This document shows, in pieces, positions 54,525-61,959 of a stretch of DNA of 64,000 bases. Source of the DNA: Antrihabitans stalagmiti. GTDB taxonomy: Bacteria > Actinomycetota > Actinomycetes > Mycobacteriales > Mycobacteriaceae. Both the position numbers and the translations under genes were made by a program. The first letter of the stretch is position 1. The number at the start of each line of letters is the position of its first letter. The notes below the pieces were generated by a model, which saw only the letters and a program-made list of their open reading frames with translations, ran no database searches and was not told where the DNA came from. The DNA is taken from assembly GCF_016482825.1 (NCBI RefSeq), contig NZ_JAEMNV010000013.1, forward strand, positions 49,586 to 113,585, written 5' to 3'.

Positions 54525-55376
54525 TTATGGCTGCTTCACCAGAACTGCTCTGGTGTAGAGCAAATCGAAGCCTTGCCGCTGCACGTTCTGTTGAGACTTC
54601 GAGCCCGGCTGCGTCGTCACGACGGCGACGTCACAGCCGGCTGCTGCTGCGTCGGCAAGTCGAACGGCGAGCAGTGCCGTCTGAACTCCGTTGCGGCGGT
54701 GAGTAAATGCGGTCGCAGCACCCGTCAGCTGCGCAACACCATCGGAAATGCGCACACTCGCACCGCCGGCAAGTTCACCGTCACGCCACGCCGAGTAGCG
54801 CGCAACCCCTGCGGCGGAGACGAAGTCGCGCATTGCCGCAGCGATCACCTCCCGTGGAAACTCCTCGTGTGACGCCGCACCCTGCGTGTCGGGCGCAGCA
54901 AACGCCGCCGCAACAAGGTCGATCCACTCGTCGAATTCATCCTCGCCACTTGACCTGATCTCGACGCCGGCGGGAGGGACCCGCTCCATATCGCTCGAGA
55001 TCGCAAGCCCGAGCACATTTTCGAAGCCTTCGAGGCGGTAGCCCCGTGCGGACAACAGTTGTCCGAGAGCAGGATCGACGAGGTGTGCAAGTTCGACCTG
55101 TACTGGTGCGCCGAGCGCGAAGTAGGCCCGCTCTATCTCGTCGAGCGCGGCCTCGGCAGGAATTCCACCGAAGCCGAGTCCGGCGACCTTGTTGAGCGGA
55201 GAGTTCTCGTCGGCGTAGCTGGCGATTCCCCCGGCCAGCGGAATGACGAAGCCCTTGTCGTCGCCCCGACGGAATCGGGCCGCCGCACTGCCCTTGCTGA
55301 TGAGCTCGGACTCGACCCGTTCGATACGTAAGGCCAAAGCTGCGTCGCAGAAAAGCGGAGTTCGGTGAGAGGTCAC
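54525..55376 (-). CDS. GNAT-family N-acetyltransferase
   Basis: A 283-residue protein with a C-terminal GNAT domain. Acetyl-CoA loop TAFTHRRNGVQTALLAVRLA (the R/Q-x-x-G-x-G/A pattern) and the following LADAAAAGCDVAVVTTQPGS; ends LLYTRAVLVKQP. The N-terminal half (LALRIERVESELISKGSAAA) could be a degenerate second GNAT fold. Substrate unknown. Start placed at GTG 55,376; the frame stays open to 55,439. Divergent from the FAD monooxygenase. Confidence 0.83.
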   Translation of the reverse strand: MTSHRTPLFCDAALALRIERVESELISKGSAAARFRRGDDKGFVIPLAGGIASYADENSPLNKVAGLGFGGIPAEAALDEIERAYFALGAPVQVELAHLVDPALGQLLSARGYRLEGFENVLGLAISSDMERVPPAGVEIRSSGEDEFDEWIDLVAAAFAAPDTQGAASHEEFPREVIAAAMRDFVSAAGVARYSAWRDGELAGGASVRISDGVAQLTGAATAFTHRRNGVQTALLAVRLADAAAAGCDVAVVTTQPGSKSQQNVQRQGFDLLYTRAVLVKQP

Positions 55377-55515
55377 CCGATGACTCAACACCGTGGTCGG
55401 CGGGTTGTCGAGGAGATTTTTGCCGCAACCGATCCACAAAACCGCCCATAAGTCGAGATTTGGGCGAGCATAATTCTCCTATATTTCCGGGTTCGACTCG
55501 TGAGGCGGAAAGCGT

Positions 55516-57135
55516 ATGTCCGATACCGATATACTCATCATTGGAGCTGGGCCGATCGGCCTCACCGCAGCCGTCGAACTGCGGCGACACGGCGTTGCGT
55601 GCCGCATCGTCGACCCGCTGCTGGAACCACGCCAGTACGCGAAAGCTGTTGGCATTCAATCGAGAACCCTAGAAATATTCGAAGGCATGGGCGTCTTGCG
55701 GCAGGTTCTCGACGCTTGCATTCACATGCGCGGACAGATCATGTACGTCAACGGTGCCGAGGTCGGGCGCATCGAACTGCGGTTGCCCGCGGACGTGCCG
55801 TTCGAATTCATCGGCATACCCCAGTACGAGACGGAGCGGATCCTCGCCGAACAGCTTCCGCCGCTGGGCATCGCGGTCGAACGTGGCACGCAGCTCACCG
55901 GTTTCGAACAGGACGCCGACGAAGTCAGGGCTGTCCTCTCGAGCGCAGACGGCGAGGAGACCGTGCGTGCGAAATACCTGATCGGGTGCGACGGCGCACA
56001 CAGCATCGTCAGAAAGACGCTGGGCCTCTCGTTCGAGGGCGGCGCTTTCGCCGAGCAGTACATGCTCGGCGACGTAGAAGTCGATTGGTCGTTGCCGCGG
56101 GGCTACGGCATTCGATCGACACACCAAACCGACGGTGTCACCGACGAAGCCCTCGTGTGTATCCCGCTACCAGGGCGACGACGGTATCGGATGTCGATGC
56201 TCGTTCCCGATGATCTGGCCAAACCTGCTGCGACAGAAGGCGATCAGATCGCCCACGGCTTCGAGGCCGGCGCGGTCCCCGAACTGTCGCACATCCAAGC
56301 CGTGCTCGACCGACTCTCGCCGGAGCCGACCCGCGCATCCAACATGCGGTGGTCGTCGGTGTTCCGGATCAGTCACCGCATCGTCGACTCCTACAGTAGG
56401 GGACGGGTTTTCGTCGCGGGGGACGCTGCCCACATCCATCCCCCGACCGGCGCACAGGGCATGAACACCGGGATTCAAGATGCTCACAACCTGGCGTGGA
56501 AGCTCGCGCTCGCCGTCGACGGTCAGGCCGCCGACGGCCTGCTGGCAAGCTATGACGCCGAAAGACGTCCTGTCGGCGAAGAAGTCGTCGGCCGGACCGT
56601 GAAGAGCGCTCGGGAAGGTATCGGAGCCGATTCGTCTGATCCCGACTACGTCGTCCGACGCGAGGCACAACTGCTGATCTCCTACGCGGACAGCCCGATC
56701 GTCGCACCCTCACCCGCTGCGGACCCTGGCCCGCACGCCGGCACTCGCGCGCCCGATGCGAGGGGTCTTGCTCGAGATGCCGTCGCCGACCCGATCCGTC
56801 TCTTCACGTTGCTCGGTCGAATCGAGCACACCCTGCTGATCTACGCGGGCCCTGCTACCAGCGCCTCGGACTTGGGTGTCATCGAGAGTCTGGCCGAGAC
56901 AGCTTCGGCCGACGCACACGGTCACCTCGACATCTACTTGATCGCCGCGCCGAGTGCCGATGTCGGTGAAACGATTCTGCCGTTGATTCGAGATGTAAAC
57001 GGCGACTTCGCCGGTGTGTACTCGGCGGCCGGCATGGCTACCTTCATCATTCGCCCCGACGGCTACCTCGGGTACGCACAGCGCGACACCGCCGTGGACA
57101 GCGTCGTGAAGTACTTGAAGTCGACTTTCGCCTGA
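55516..57135 (+). CDS. FAD-dependent aromatic monooxygenase (PheA/TfdB family)
   Basis: A 539-residue class A flavoprotein hydroxylase. Signatures: ILIIGAGPIGLTAAVELRRH (GxGxxG), the DG motif LIGCDGAHSIVRKTLG, and the GD motif RVFVAGDAAHIHPPTGAQG. A C-terminal thioredoxin-like fold (about residues 410-539) matches phenol-hydroxylase-like and polyketide-hydroxylase members. Substrate may be a phenol or a polyketide; no aromatic ring-cleavage genes are nearby. ATG 55,516 with GAGGCGGAAAG upstream. Convergent with the Rv1155-like gene. Confidence 0.9.
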   Translation: MSDTDILIIGAGPIGLTAAVELRRHGVACRIVDPLLEPRQYAKAVGIQSRTLEIFEGMGVLRQVLDACIHMRGQIMYVNGAEVGRIELRLPADVPFEFIGIPQYETERILAEQLPPLGIAVERGTQLTGFEQDADEVRAVLSSADGEETVRAKYLIGCDGAHSIVRKTLGLSFEGGAFAEQYMLGDVEVDWSLPRGYGIRSTHQTDGVTDEALVCIPLPGRRRYRMSMLVPDDLAKPAATEGDQIAHGFEAGAVPELSHIQAVLDRLSPEPTRASNMRWSSVFRISHRIVDSYSRGRVFVAGDAAHIHPPTGAQGMNTGIQDAHNLAWKLALAVDGQAADGLLASYDAERRPVGEEVVGRTVKSAREGIGADSSDPDYVVRREAQLLISYADSPIVAPSPAADPGPHAGTRAPDARGLARDAVADPIRLFTLLGRIEHTLLIYAGPATSASDLGVIESLAETASADAHGHLDIYLIAAPSADVGETILPLIRDVNGDFAGVYSAAGMATFIIRPDGYLGYAQRDTAVDSVVKYLKSTFA

Positions 57136-57141
57136 GTGCCG

Positions 57142-57567
57142 TCAGCGAATTCGTGCGCCGTAGACGTGCTCGATCGTCATGGCCATCAGCACCCTGCGAT
57201 CGGAAACCATGACCGCGCGGTACTCGTCCCAGTCCGGATGCTCCCCTGCGGCGCTGCGGTAGTAATCCACCAAGGCCTCGACCTCGGGGCCGTGTGGGTC
57301 TGTTCCCGGTCCGGTCAACGTCGCCGTCCCGTCAGCCGTCGCCCATGCGTAGCCGTCGGAACTGGTCACTTCCAACGCCGCACGCGGGTCGCGCCGAAGG
57401 TTGGCCGTCTTGGCACGACCTTCGGTCATCGACACGTAGACGATGCCTGCCTCCTCGTCGACGTACGGCGTGACCGGCGACAGCTGTGGCCGCCCGTCCG
57501 ACTTGATCGTTGCGAGCACGCCGAGTCGTGCTTGCGCGAGCAGCGTGCGTGGGTTGAATTCGGTCAT
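57142..57567 (-). CDS. PPOX-class F420-binding protein (Rv1155-like)
   Basis: A 141-residue split-barrel protein strongly resembling Rv1155 as I recall it: RLGVLATIKSDGRPQLSPVT, GRAKTANLRRDPRAALEV, AAGEHPDWDEYRAVMVSDRR and the closing TIEHVYG. These proteins bind the deazaflavin F420 and are reductases or F420-binding proteins. Start ATG 57,567 (four residues inside the longest frame). It ends six bases after the convergent monooxygenase and is divergent from the SRPBCC-ArsR pair. Confidence 0.88.
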   Translation of the reverse strand: MTEFNPRTLLAQARLGVLATIKSDGRPQLSPVTPYVDEEAGIVYVSMTEGRAKTANLRRDPRAALEVTSSDGYAWATADGTATLTGPGTDPHGPEVEALVDYYRSAAGEHPDWDEYRAVMVSDRRVLMAMTIEHVYGARIR

Positions 57568-57645
57568 GTGCAGATTCAAGCCGCGTCGGGGCGCCGGTTA
57601 TTCCGATCCATCCCCTGCCCGCTGTCCGATCGGTAGAAATAATGC

Positions 57646-57660
57646 GCAATTGATGGTTGC
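57646..57660. promoter_or_regulatory. GCAAT-N5-GTTGC element, copy 1
   Basis: GCAATTGATGGTTGC is a near-palindrome in the divergent intergenic region, sharing spacing and sequence with the element at 57,691. Two similar sites upstream of an ArsR-family operon suggest operator copies. Confidence 0.45.
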
Positions 57661-57690
57661 ACATCGCTCCCAGGTGGGTTAACGTCATAC

Positions 57691-57705
57691 GCAACCAAAA
57701 GTTGC
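57691..57705. promoter_or_regulatory. GCAAC-N5-GTTGC element, copy 2
   Basis: GCAACCAAAAGTTGC has perfect five-base arms; it ends 17 bases before the SRPBCC ATG and lies exactly 45 bases after copy 1. Candidate operator for the ArsR regulator encoded by the same operon. Confidence 0.5.
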
Positions 57706-57722
57706 CAATCAAAGGACTAGAG

Positions 57723-58187
57723 ATGGAATACGGAAAGATCGAGCGCACACTGTTCATCGACGCAACACCCGATGTGGTCTTCGATGTCATCAGCAGCCCG
57801 GAACACTTGAAGGAGTGGTGGCCGCAGGAAGTCGCCGACCTCGAGCCGGTCTCGGGCTCGCGCGGAACCCTGATCTGGCACCTGGCCGATCCCGAACCCG
57901 ACCACATCGCCTCGATCACCGTTGTCGATGCAGAGCCCCCGCGCCTGTTCTCCTTCCGCTGGCTGCATCCCGCCGATGATGCTGCGGCACCAGGCAATTC
58001 GCTGCTCGTTACGTTCCAACTCACGCCCTCCGGAACGGGCACGACGCTGCGTATGACAGAAACGGGGTTCCGCGAAATGGGCTGGGAGGTGGCGGTTCTG
58101 GAAGAGGAATACAACTCTCACATCGAGGGTTGGAACATCCACCTGCCGCGGCTGGTCGACTACAGCGAACGAGTGGGCGTGCGATGA
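57723..58187 (+). CDS. SRPBCC (AHSA1-type) domain protein
   Basis: A 154-residue START-like/AHSA1 domain protein: IERTLFIDATPDVVFDVISS, EHLKEWWPQEVADLEPVSGS, and a C-terminal EMGWEVAVLEEEYNSHIEGW helix. Such proteins bind hydrophobic ligands in a deep pocket. ATG 57,723 preceded by AAAGGA. The stop overlaps the ArsR start by four bases (ATGA). Pairing of an AHSA1 protein with an ArsR regulator is common in actinobacteria, and the two are thought to form a ligand-sensing unit. Confidence 0.9.
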   Translation: MEYGKIERTLFIDATPDVVFDVISSPEHLKEWWPQEVADLEPVSGSRGTLIWHLADPEPDHIASITVVDAEPPRLFSFRWLHPADDAAAPGNSLLVTFQLTPSGTGTTLRMTETGFREMGWEVAVLEEEYNSHIEGWNIHLPRLVDYSERVGVR

Positions 58188-58528
58188 CACCCATCGGCGA
58201 CGACGACCTTTGGTCGGCGATCGGTGACCCGACGCGGCGGCGGATGCTCGACCTGTTGCTGGCCGACGGTGAAGGAACCGCAACAACTCTCAGCGATCGA
58301 CTACCGGTTACCCGACAGGCGGTCGCGAAACACCTTGCGGTGCTTGATCGCGTCGGATTGGTCCATGTGACGCCGTCGGGCCGCGAGCGGCTCTACCGAA
58401 TCGACGACGCCCAACTTGCCCGTGCCGTAGCGCAATTGAACGCGGTCGGCAAGACTTGGGACAGCAGGCTGCAACGGATCAAGCGCATCGCCGAAGCGAT
58501 CCAGCAAGCCAAGGACACAAAGAAGTAG
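58184..58528 (+). CDS. ArsR-family transcriptional regulator
   Basis: A 114-residue winged-helix repressor: LWSAIGDPTRRRMLDLLLAD, TATTLSDRLPVTRQAVAKHL (recognition helix) and the wing VGLVHVTPSGRERLYRID. The metal-binding Cys motifs of ArsR/SmtB sensors are absent, so it likely responds to another signal, perhaps ligand binding by the coupled SRPBCC protein. ATG 58,184 inside the previous stop. It is expected to bind the GCAAY-N5-GTTGC elements upstream of the operon. Convergent with the GAF-ANTAR gene. Confidence 0.92.
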   Translation: MTPIGDDDLWSAIGDPTRRRMLDLLLADGEGTATTLSDRLPVTRQAVAKHLAVLDRVGLVHVTPSGRERLYRIDDAQLARAVAQLNAVGKTWDSRLQRIKRIAEAIQQAKDTKK

Positions 58529-58544
58529 GTCGCGTCGCCCGGGT

Positions 58545-59264
58545 CTACCCGGGCGACTCGGCGGAGACGATCTGCTGCGCGATCTCCACCAACGGAGTGT
58601 TGGTGTCTTGCGACAACTGGCGCAGCAGTTCGAACGCCCGCACGGCGTCGGACTTGTAACGCTCCATGATCATGCCCTTCGCCTGCCCGATGATGTCGCG
58701 AGTCATCAACGCCGACTTCAACTGTTCCTCGTTCCGGCTCGCGACGATTGCGGCAGCAGCATGCGCGGCGAGCGCGGACCCGATCGCTTCCGCCTGCGCA
58801 TCGAAAGCGTTCGCGTGCTTCGCGAAGATGTTGAGCGCGCCCGCTTTCCGTCGACTCGTATACAGCTTGAAAGACAACCCGCTCAAGACTCCGGCCTCCA
58901 CAGCGGCCGGGCCGTAACGCGGCCACCGACGGTCGGTCCGGAAGTCGTCGGTACGGACCACCAGTTCGTCGACAGCCGCTTCGAGGCACGGCCCCTCGCC
59001 GAACTTTTCCTGATACAGATCGAGAGTGTGCGGCAGTTCGGAGGTGCATGCGCGCGACTCGAACGCGCCGCTCGTGGAGATGAGCAAAATGCCCGCCGCG
59101 TCGGCCGCCGGAAGAATATCGACGACGGATGCCGTAACCGCCGCAAGTACGGAATCGAGACTTGCCGGTGCTGCTGCCGTTCTCGCGAGTTCGGACAGCT
59201 TTGCAACTAGGTTGTGAGATTCCATGTCGGACGCGCTCCGGTCGTCTTCGGGATACACGGTCAC
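58545..59264 (-). CDS. GAF and ANTAR domain-containing regulator
   Basis: A 239-residue protein. A GAF sensor domain (about 30-165; AGILLISTSGAFESRACTSE, YQEKFGEGPCLEAAVDELVV) precedes a C-terminal ANTAR RNA-binding antiterminator domain (ALMTRDIIGQAKGMIMERYK, then AFELLRQLSQDTNTPLVEIA). Such proteins bind two-hexaloop RNA motifs to prevent termination. The GTG at 59,264 has AGGA six bases upstream, but a GTTT-N16-GGGTAG promoter places transcription start close to it, so the mRNA may be leaderless; ATG 59,225 is the alternative start. Confidence 0.9.
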   Translation of the reverse strand: MTVYPEDDRSASDMESHNLVAKLSELARTAAAPASLDSVLAAVTASVVDILPAADAAGILLISTSGAFESRACTSELPHTLDLYQEKFGEGPCLEAAVDELVVRTDDFRTDRRWPRYGPAAVEAGVLSGLSFKLYTSRRKAGALNIFAKHANAFDAQAEAIGSALAAHAAAAIVASRNEEQLKSALMTRDIIGQAKGMIMERYKSDAVRAFELLRQLSQDTNTPLVEIAQQIVSAESPG

Positions 59265-59271
59265 AAAAGTC

Positions 59272-59297
59272 CTACCCCATGCGGCCTGCGCGAAAAC
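59272..59297 (-). promoter_or_regulatory. SigB/SigF-like promoter of the GAF-ANTAR gene
   Basis: On the minus strand GTTT (59,297-59,294), 16 bases and GGGTAG (59,277-59,272) match the stress-sigma consensus of mycolata. The -10 ends only eight bases before the GTG. Confidence 0.6.
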
Positions 59298-59305
59298 GCT
59301 CACTT

Positions 59306-59331
59306 GTTTGATGCACGGGGGGTGTTGGTAC
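59306..59331 (+). promoter_or_regulatory. SigB/SigF-like promoter of the ferritin-like gene
   Basis: GTTT (59,306-59,309), 16 bases, TGGTAC (59,326-59,331), close to the GGGTAT consensus, with the ATG at 59,343. The -35 elements of the two divergent promoters are just eight bases apart. Confidence 0.5.
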
Positions 59332-59342
59332 CCCACTTTGAT

Positions 59343-60182
59343 ATGCCGACAACGACAGCAACGAATGCCATCATCACTCAACTCCGCGCTCTTGCAGCGC
59401 TGACCAACACCGAGATCATGATCGCGGAAACACGCACCGCGCAGGCTCGGACCGCAGCGGTCAGCAAGGAACTGCGGGAAAATGCCGAAAACGGCCGGAA
59501 GCGGACCAAGGAGATCGAAGACACGATCCGTCGCTTCGGTGCCGTACCCGCTTTCATCGGCCCCGTCGCCGGTCGGATCGGCGCGACCCTCAAAACCGTG
59601 TTCGAACAGGCACAACCGTTCGACGAGGCGGTTCTCGGCGATCTTGCGCTCGAACACCAACTGCTCGGGCGCTCCACCTACCTGCGGGCACTCGCGGTAC
59701 AGGTCGACGACGAGACGCTCACCGATTTGGCCGACCGCCTGATCACAGCGCACCAGGCGACCGTCGATTGGTTGATCACCGTTCTCGCCGAGGAAGCACT
59801 CGGTGGCCCCGCCGCTTTGCGGCGCACTCCGCTCCAGTCTGCAGCGGCGTTGGCAACCACGGTCTTGAATCTTCCGGGCGGCTGGGTCACCAACATCGGA
59901 GATCATCTCGCGGAGTCCGCGAAACAGGTGCCGGCTCGGGTCAGCGAACTCGTCAACTTCGGCCGCGGAACTGCGACGCCGACCGCTGACGAACTCCCGA
60001 TCGAGGGCTATGACGACCTCAACGCGTCCGCTGCGATCGACGCCATCAGGTCGCTGCGGAATCCGAAGGACATCCGTAGCGTCGTGGCGTTCGAGGAAGC
60101 AACCAAGGACCGCACAACCGTTGTGTCCGCCGCACAGACTCACGTCGCAGCGATTGCGAAAGACACAGTCGGCGTTTCCTGA
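59343..60182 (+). CDS. ferritin-like domain protein
   Basis: A 279-residue protein with a long N-terminal helical bundle: NAIITQLRALAALTNTEIMI, ETRTAQARTAAVSKELRENA, DLALEHQLLGRSTYLRALAV and LITAHQATVDWLITVLAEEA carry Glu/His residues spaced as in ferritin-like proteins, though the diiron motif is only partly recognisable. The C-terminal 90 residues contain NLPGGWVTNIGDHLAESAKQ and a disordered tail. Function unknown; homologues in rhodococci are annotated as ferritin-like stress proteins. ATG 59,343 lacks a leader. Divergent from the GAF-ANTAR gene. Confidence 0.82.
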   Translation: MPTTTATNAIITQLRALAALTNTEIMIAETRTAQARTAAVSKELRENAENGRKRTKEIEDTIRRFGAVPAFIGPVAGRIGATLKTVFEQAQPFDEAVLGDLALEHQLLGRSTYLRALAVQVDDETLTDLADRLITAHQATVDWLITVLAEEALGGPAALRRTPLQSAAALATTVLNLPGGWVTNIGDHLAESAKQVPARVSELVNFGRGTATPTADELPIEGYDDLNASAAIDAIRSLRNPKDIRSVVAFEEATKDRTTVVSAAQTHVAAIAKDTVGVS

Positions 60183-60195
60183 ACCATTTTCGAAA

Positions 60196-60239
60196 AGAGC
60201 AGAGCAGGCGAACCCATCGGTTCGCCTGCTCTGTGCTCT
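60196..60239. terminator. bidirectional hairpin terminator
   Basis: Fourteen perfect base pairs (AGAGCAGGCGAACC and complement) around a four-base loop, extended by AGAGC/GCTCT after a two-base bulge. It lies between the convergent ferritin-like and lipase genes. Confidence 0.9.
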
Positions 60240-60311
60240 GATCCGTTGGGCTACTCGCGCTTCGGCGAGTTGCCGGTCGCGATCTCGACCGCCGCGGGAC
60301 AAACGTGTATG

Positions 60312-61532
60312 TCAGCAGGACCGTGCGGTCGGCAGATTCTGAAACTTCTTGTCGAGCCAATCCAGAGCCTGGAACATGCCGAGCGGTGCGGCAGACAGAT
60401 GATCCGGTGTCGGAGTGAGCATGGTGAACAGATCGACTCCAGCCGCGCAGTAGCGCCCGAGGGTGTGGTCGATAGCCGGGACCGGAATCAAGCCGTCGAT
60501 CGGGCTGTGCCATTCGAAAACCGGCGCATTCGGAATACCGGGAAACAGTTCCAAGCTGTTCTCGTCGAGCAATTGCCAAACGGCGGGAGTGTCCATGTAG
60601 TTCGGGTTGTCGGTCAGCTGACCGGCACTCTTGTAGAACCCGACGAACATCGCCTCGTTGGTGCATCCGTTGATGACGAAATCGGCGAGCCAGCGACCGT
60701 ACCCATTGAGTTGACTGGCTACGTCGATACGGTCCGGGTATTCGCGTTCGAGCCCGAGCAATGCGATGGCGGCGAGACCGAACGCTATGTGTGGCTGGCT
60801 GCCGAGTGCGCGCGCCATCTCCGTGAGATTCATCGGGACTCCGCCGTACGCGGACCCGATGATCGGAAGCTCGGGTGCGTAGGTTCCCGCGAGAGCTGCC
60901 GCCCAGGCCGTTGCCATCCCACCACCGGAATAGCCGCCGAGTCCGACCTTGCTGTTGGTCACCATGAACTCGGGGACGTTCTTGACGGCCCGAATCGCAT
61001 CCAGCGTGAGCTGACCGCCGAGCTTCGCGGCGCCGTACGACATCCGCGGACCCAGGTGATCAGGCAGCGCCACCGCCCAACCGCGGGCAAGTGCAAGGTT
61101 GAGGCCCGGCATCTCGAGGATCAGATTCATCGGGTCGGATGTGTAGAGCTTGGACGCAACTTTGCACTTGGTGCCAAGCGCATTGATGATGTGCTGATAG
61201 GACAGCAGCGGGGCGTCGGGAGCGTGATTCGACGGCAGAATGTACGTCGTGTTCGCCGCAATCGGCTTGTCTTCCGAATCGGTGCTTCGGTAGAGCACCT
61301 CGAACACTCGACTCGTCGGGAAATAAACGTGCCACGGCTTTTCCCGCATCTTCAGTACGTCGCCGTTCGCGCGGTCGGCGAGGTCCGGCGGCGCGGCATA
61401 AAACGGATCCGGGTCCGGGGTTGGCATCAACGGCGCTGCGGCAACATGGCTCGGCCCTACCAGAGTCGCTGCAAGAGCGAGCATCAAGCCCATTGCGCTG
61501 GCGCGAACCAATGCACGGAAGAAACGGCCCAT
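60312..61532 (-). CDS. secreted lipase (LIP family)
   Basis: A 406-residue secretory lipase. Signal peptide MGRFFRALVRASAMGLMLAL followed by AATLVGPSHVAAAPL. Nucleophile in VGLGGYSGGGMATAW (G-x-S-x-G), acid in WHSPIDGLIPVPAIDHTL and His in TPDHLSAAPLG. Two or more cysteines (GTKCKVASK, INGCTNEAM, GRYCAAG, ARSC) suggest disulfides. The fold resembles actinobacterial triacylglycerol lipases of the fungal LIP type. ATG 61,532; a 16-base palindrome lies about 62 bases upstream. Confidence 0.9.
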   Translation of the reverse strand: MGRFFRALVRASAMGLMLALAATLVGPSHVAAAPLMPTPDPDPFYAAPPDLADRANGDVLKMREKPWHVYFPTSRVFEVLYRSTDSEDKPIAANTTYILPSNHAPDAPLLSYQHIINALGTKCKVASKLYTSDPMNLILEMPGLNLALARGWAVALPDHLGPRMSYGAAKLGGQLTLDAIRAVKNVPEFMVTNSKVGLGGYSGGGMATAWAAALAGTYAPELPIIGSAYGGVPMNLTEMARALGSQPHIAFGLAAIALLGLEREYPDRIDVASQLNGYGRWLADFVINGCTNEAMFVGFYKSAGQLTDNPNYMDTPAVWQLLDENSLELFPGIPNAPVFEWHSPIDGLIPVPAIDHTLGRYCAAGVDLFTMLTPTPDHLSAAPLGMFQALDWLDKKFQNLPTARSC

Positions 61533-61593
61533 GGGTATCCTTTATCGTCAAAAACGAGGCGGCCGCCGGATCCCCACCCGAGAAACCGCACGT

Positions 61594-61609
61594 TGGCATG
61601 ATCATGCCA
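61594..61609. promoter_or_regulatory. 16-base perfect palindrome upstream of the lipase gene
   Basis: TGGCATGATCATGCCA is perfectly self-complementary, 62-77 bases before the lipase ATG on the minus strand. A plausible dimeric repressor site. Confidence 0.55.
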
Positions 61610-61721
61610 GATCGATACGTCTCAAATCCATAACTCGAGCGCCATTCCCGGCACAAACGCACACTGCGCGCGACAATCCGGGCAAACCGGGTCGGGTGCT
61701 GAAAAACTACGGCCTTCTCGG

Positions 61722-61795
61722 TGCCCCCAGTCGGACTCGAACCGACACTGTGCGGATTTTAAGTCCGCTGCCTCTGCCAATTGGGCTATGGGGGC
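61722..61795 (-). tRNA. tRNA-Leu (anticodon UAA), 74 bases, short variable arm
   Basis: Cloverleaf on the minus strand: acceptor GCCCCCA with TGGGGGC, D-arm with the AATTGGCAGA loop seen in leucine tRNAs, anticodon stem GCGGA-CTTAAAA-TCCGC giving UAA (codon UUA), a five-base variable loop ACAGT and T-arm GTCGG-TTCGAGT-CCGAC. The encoded 3' end is A then CCG, so CCA is added later. Bacterial leucine tRNAs normally have a long variable arm; here it is short. I have a faint memory of similar annotated tRNAs in mycolata, so it may be lineage-typical. Confidence 0.93.
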
Positions 61796-61959
61796 TTCTC
61801 GGTGTCACAGAATGTCACATCGCGGCGATAGGCATGGAAGGCCGCCGGTTGTCGTTTCATTCATTCGAACGAACGATTGCCCGAACGCCCGCCGATAGGC
61901 AGATTCGAGGTCGGGGAGGATCCGCACTGCCGAAGCAGTTCGAACTAGGGGTTGACGAA

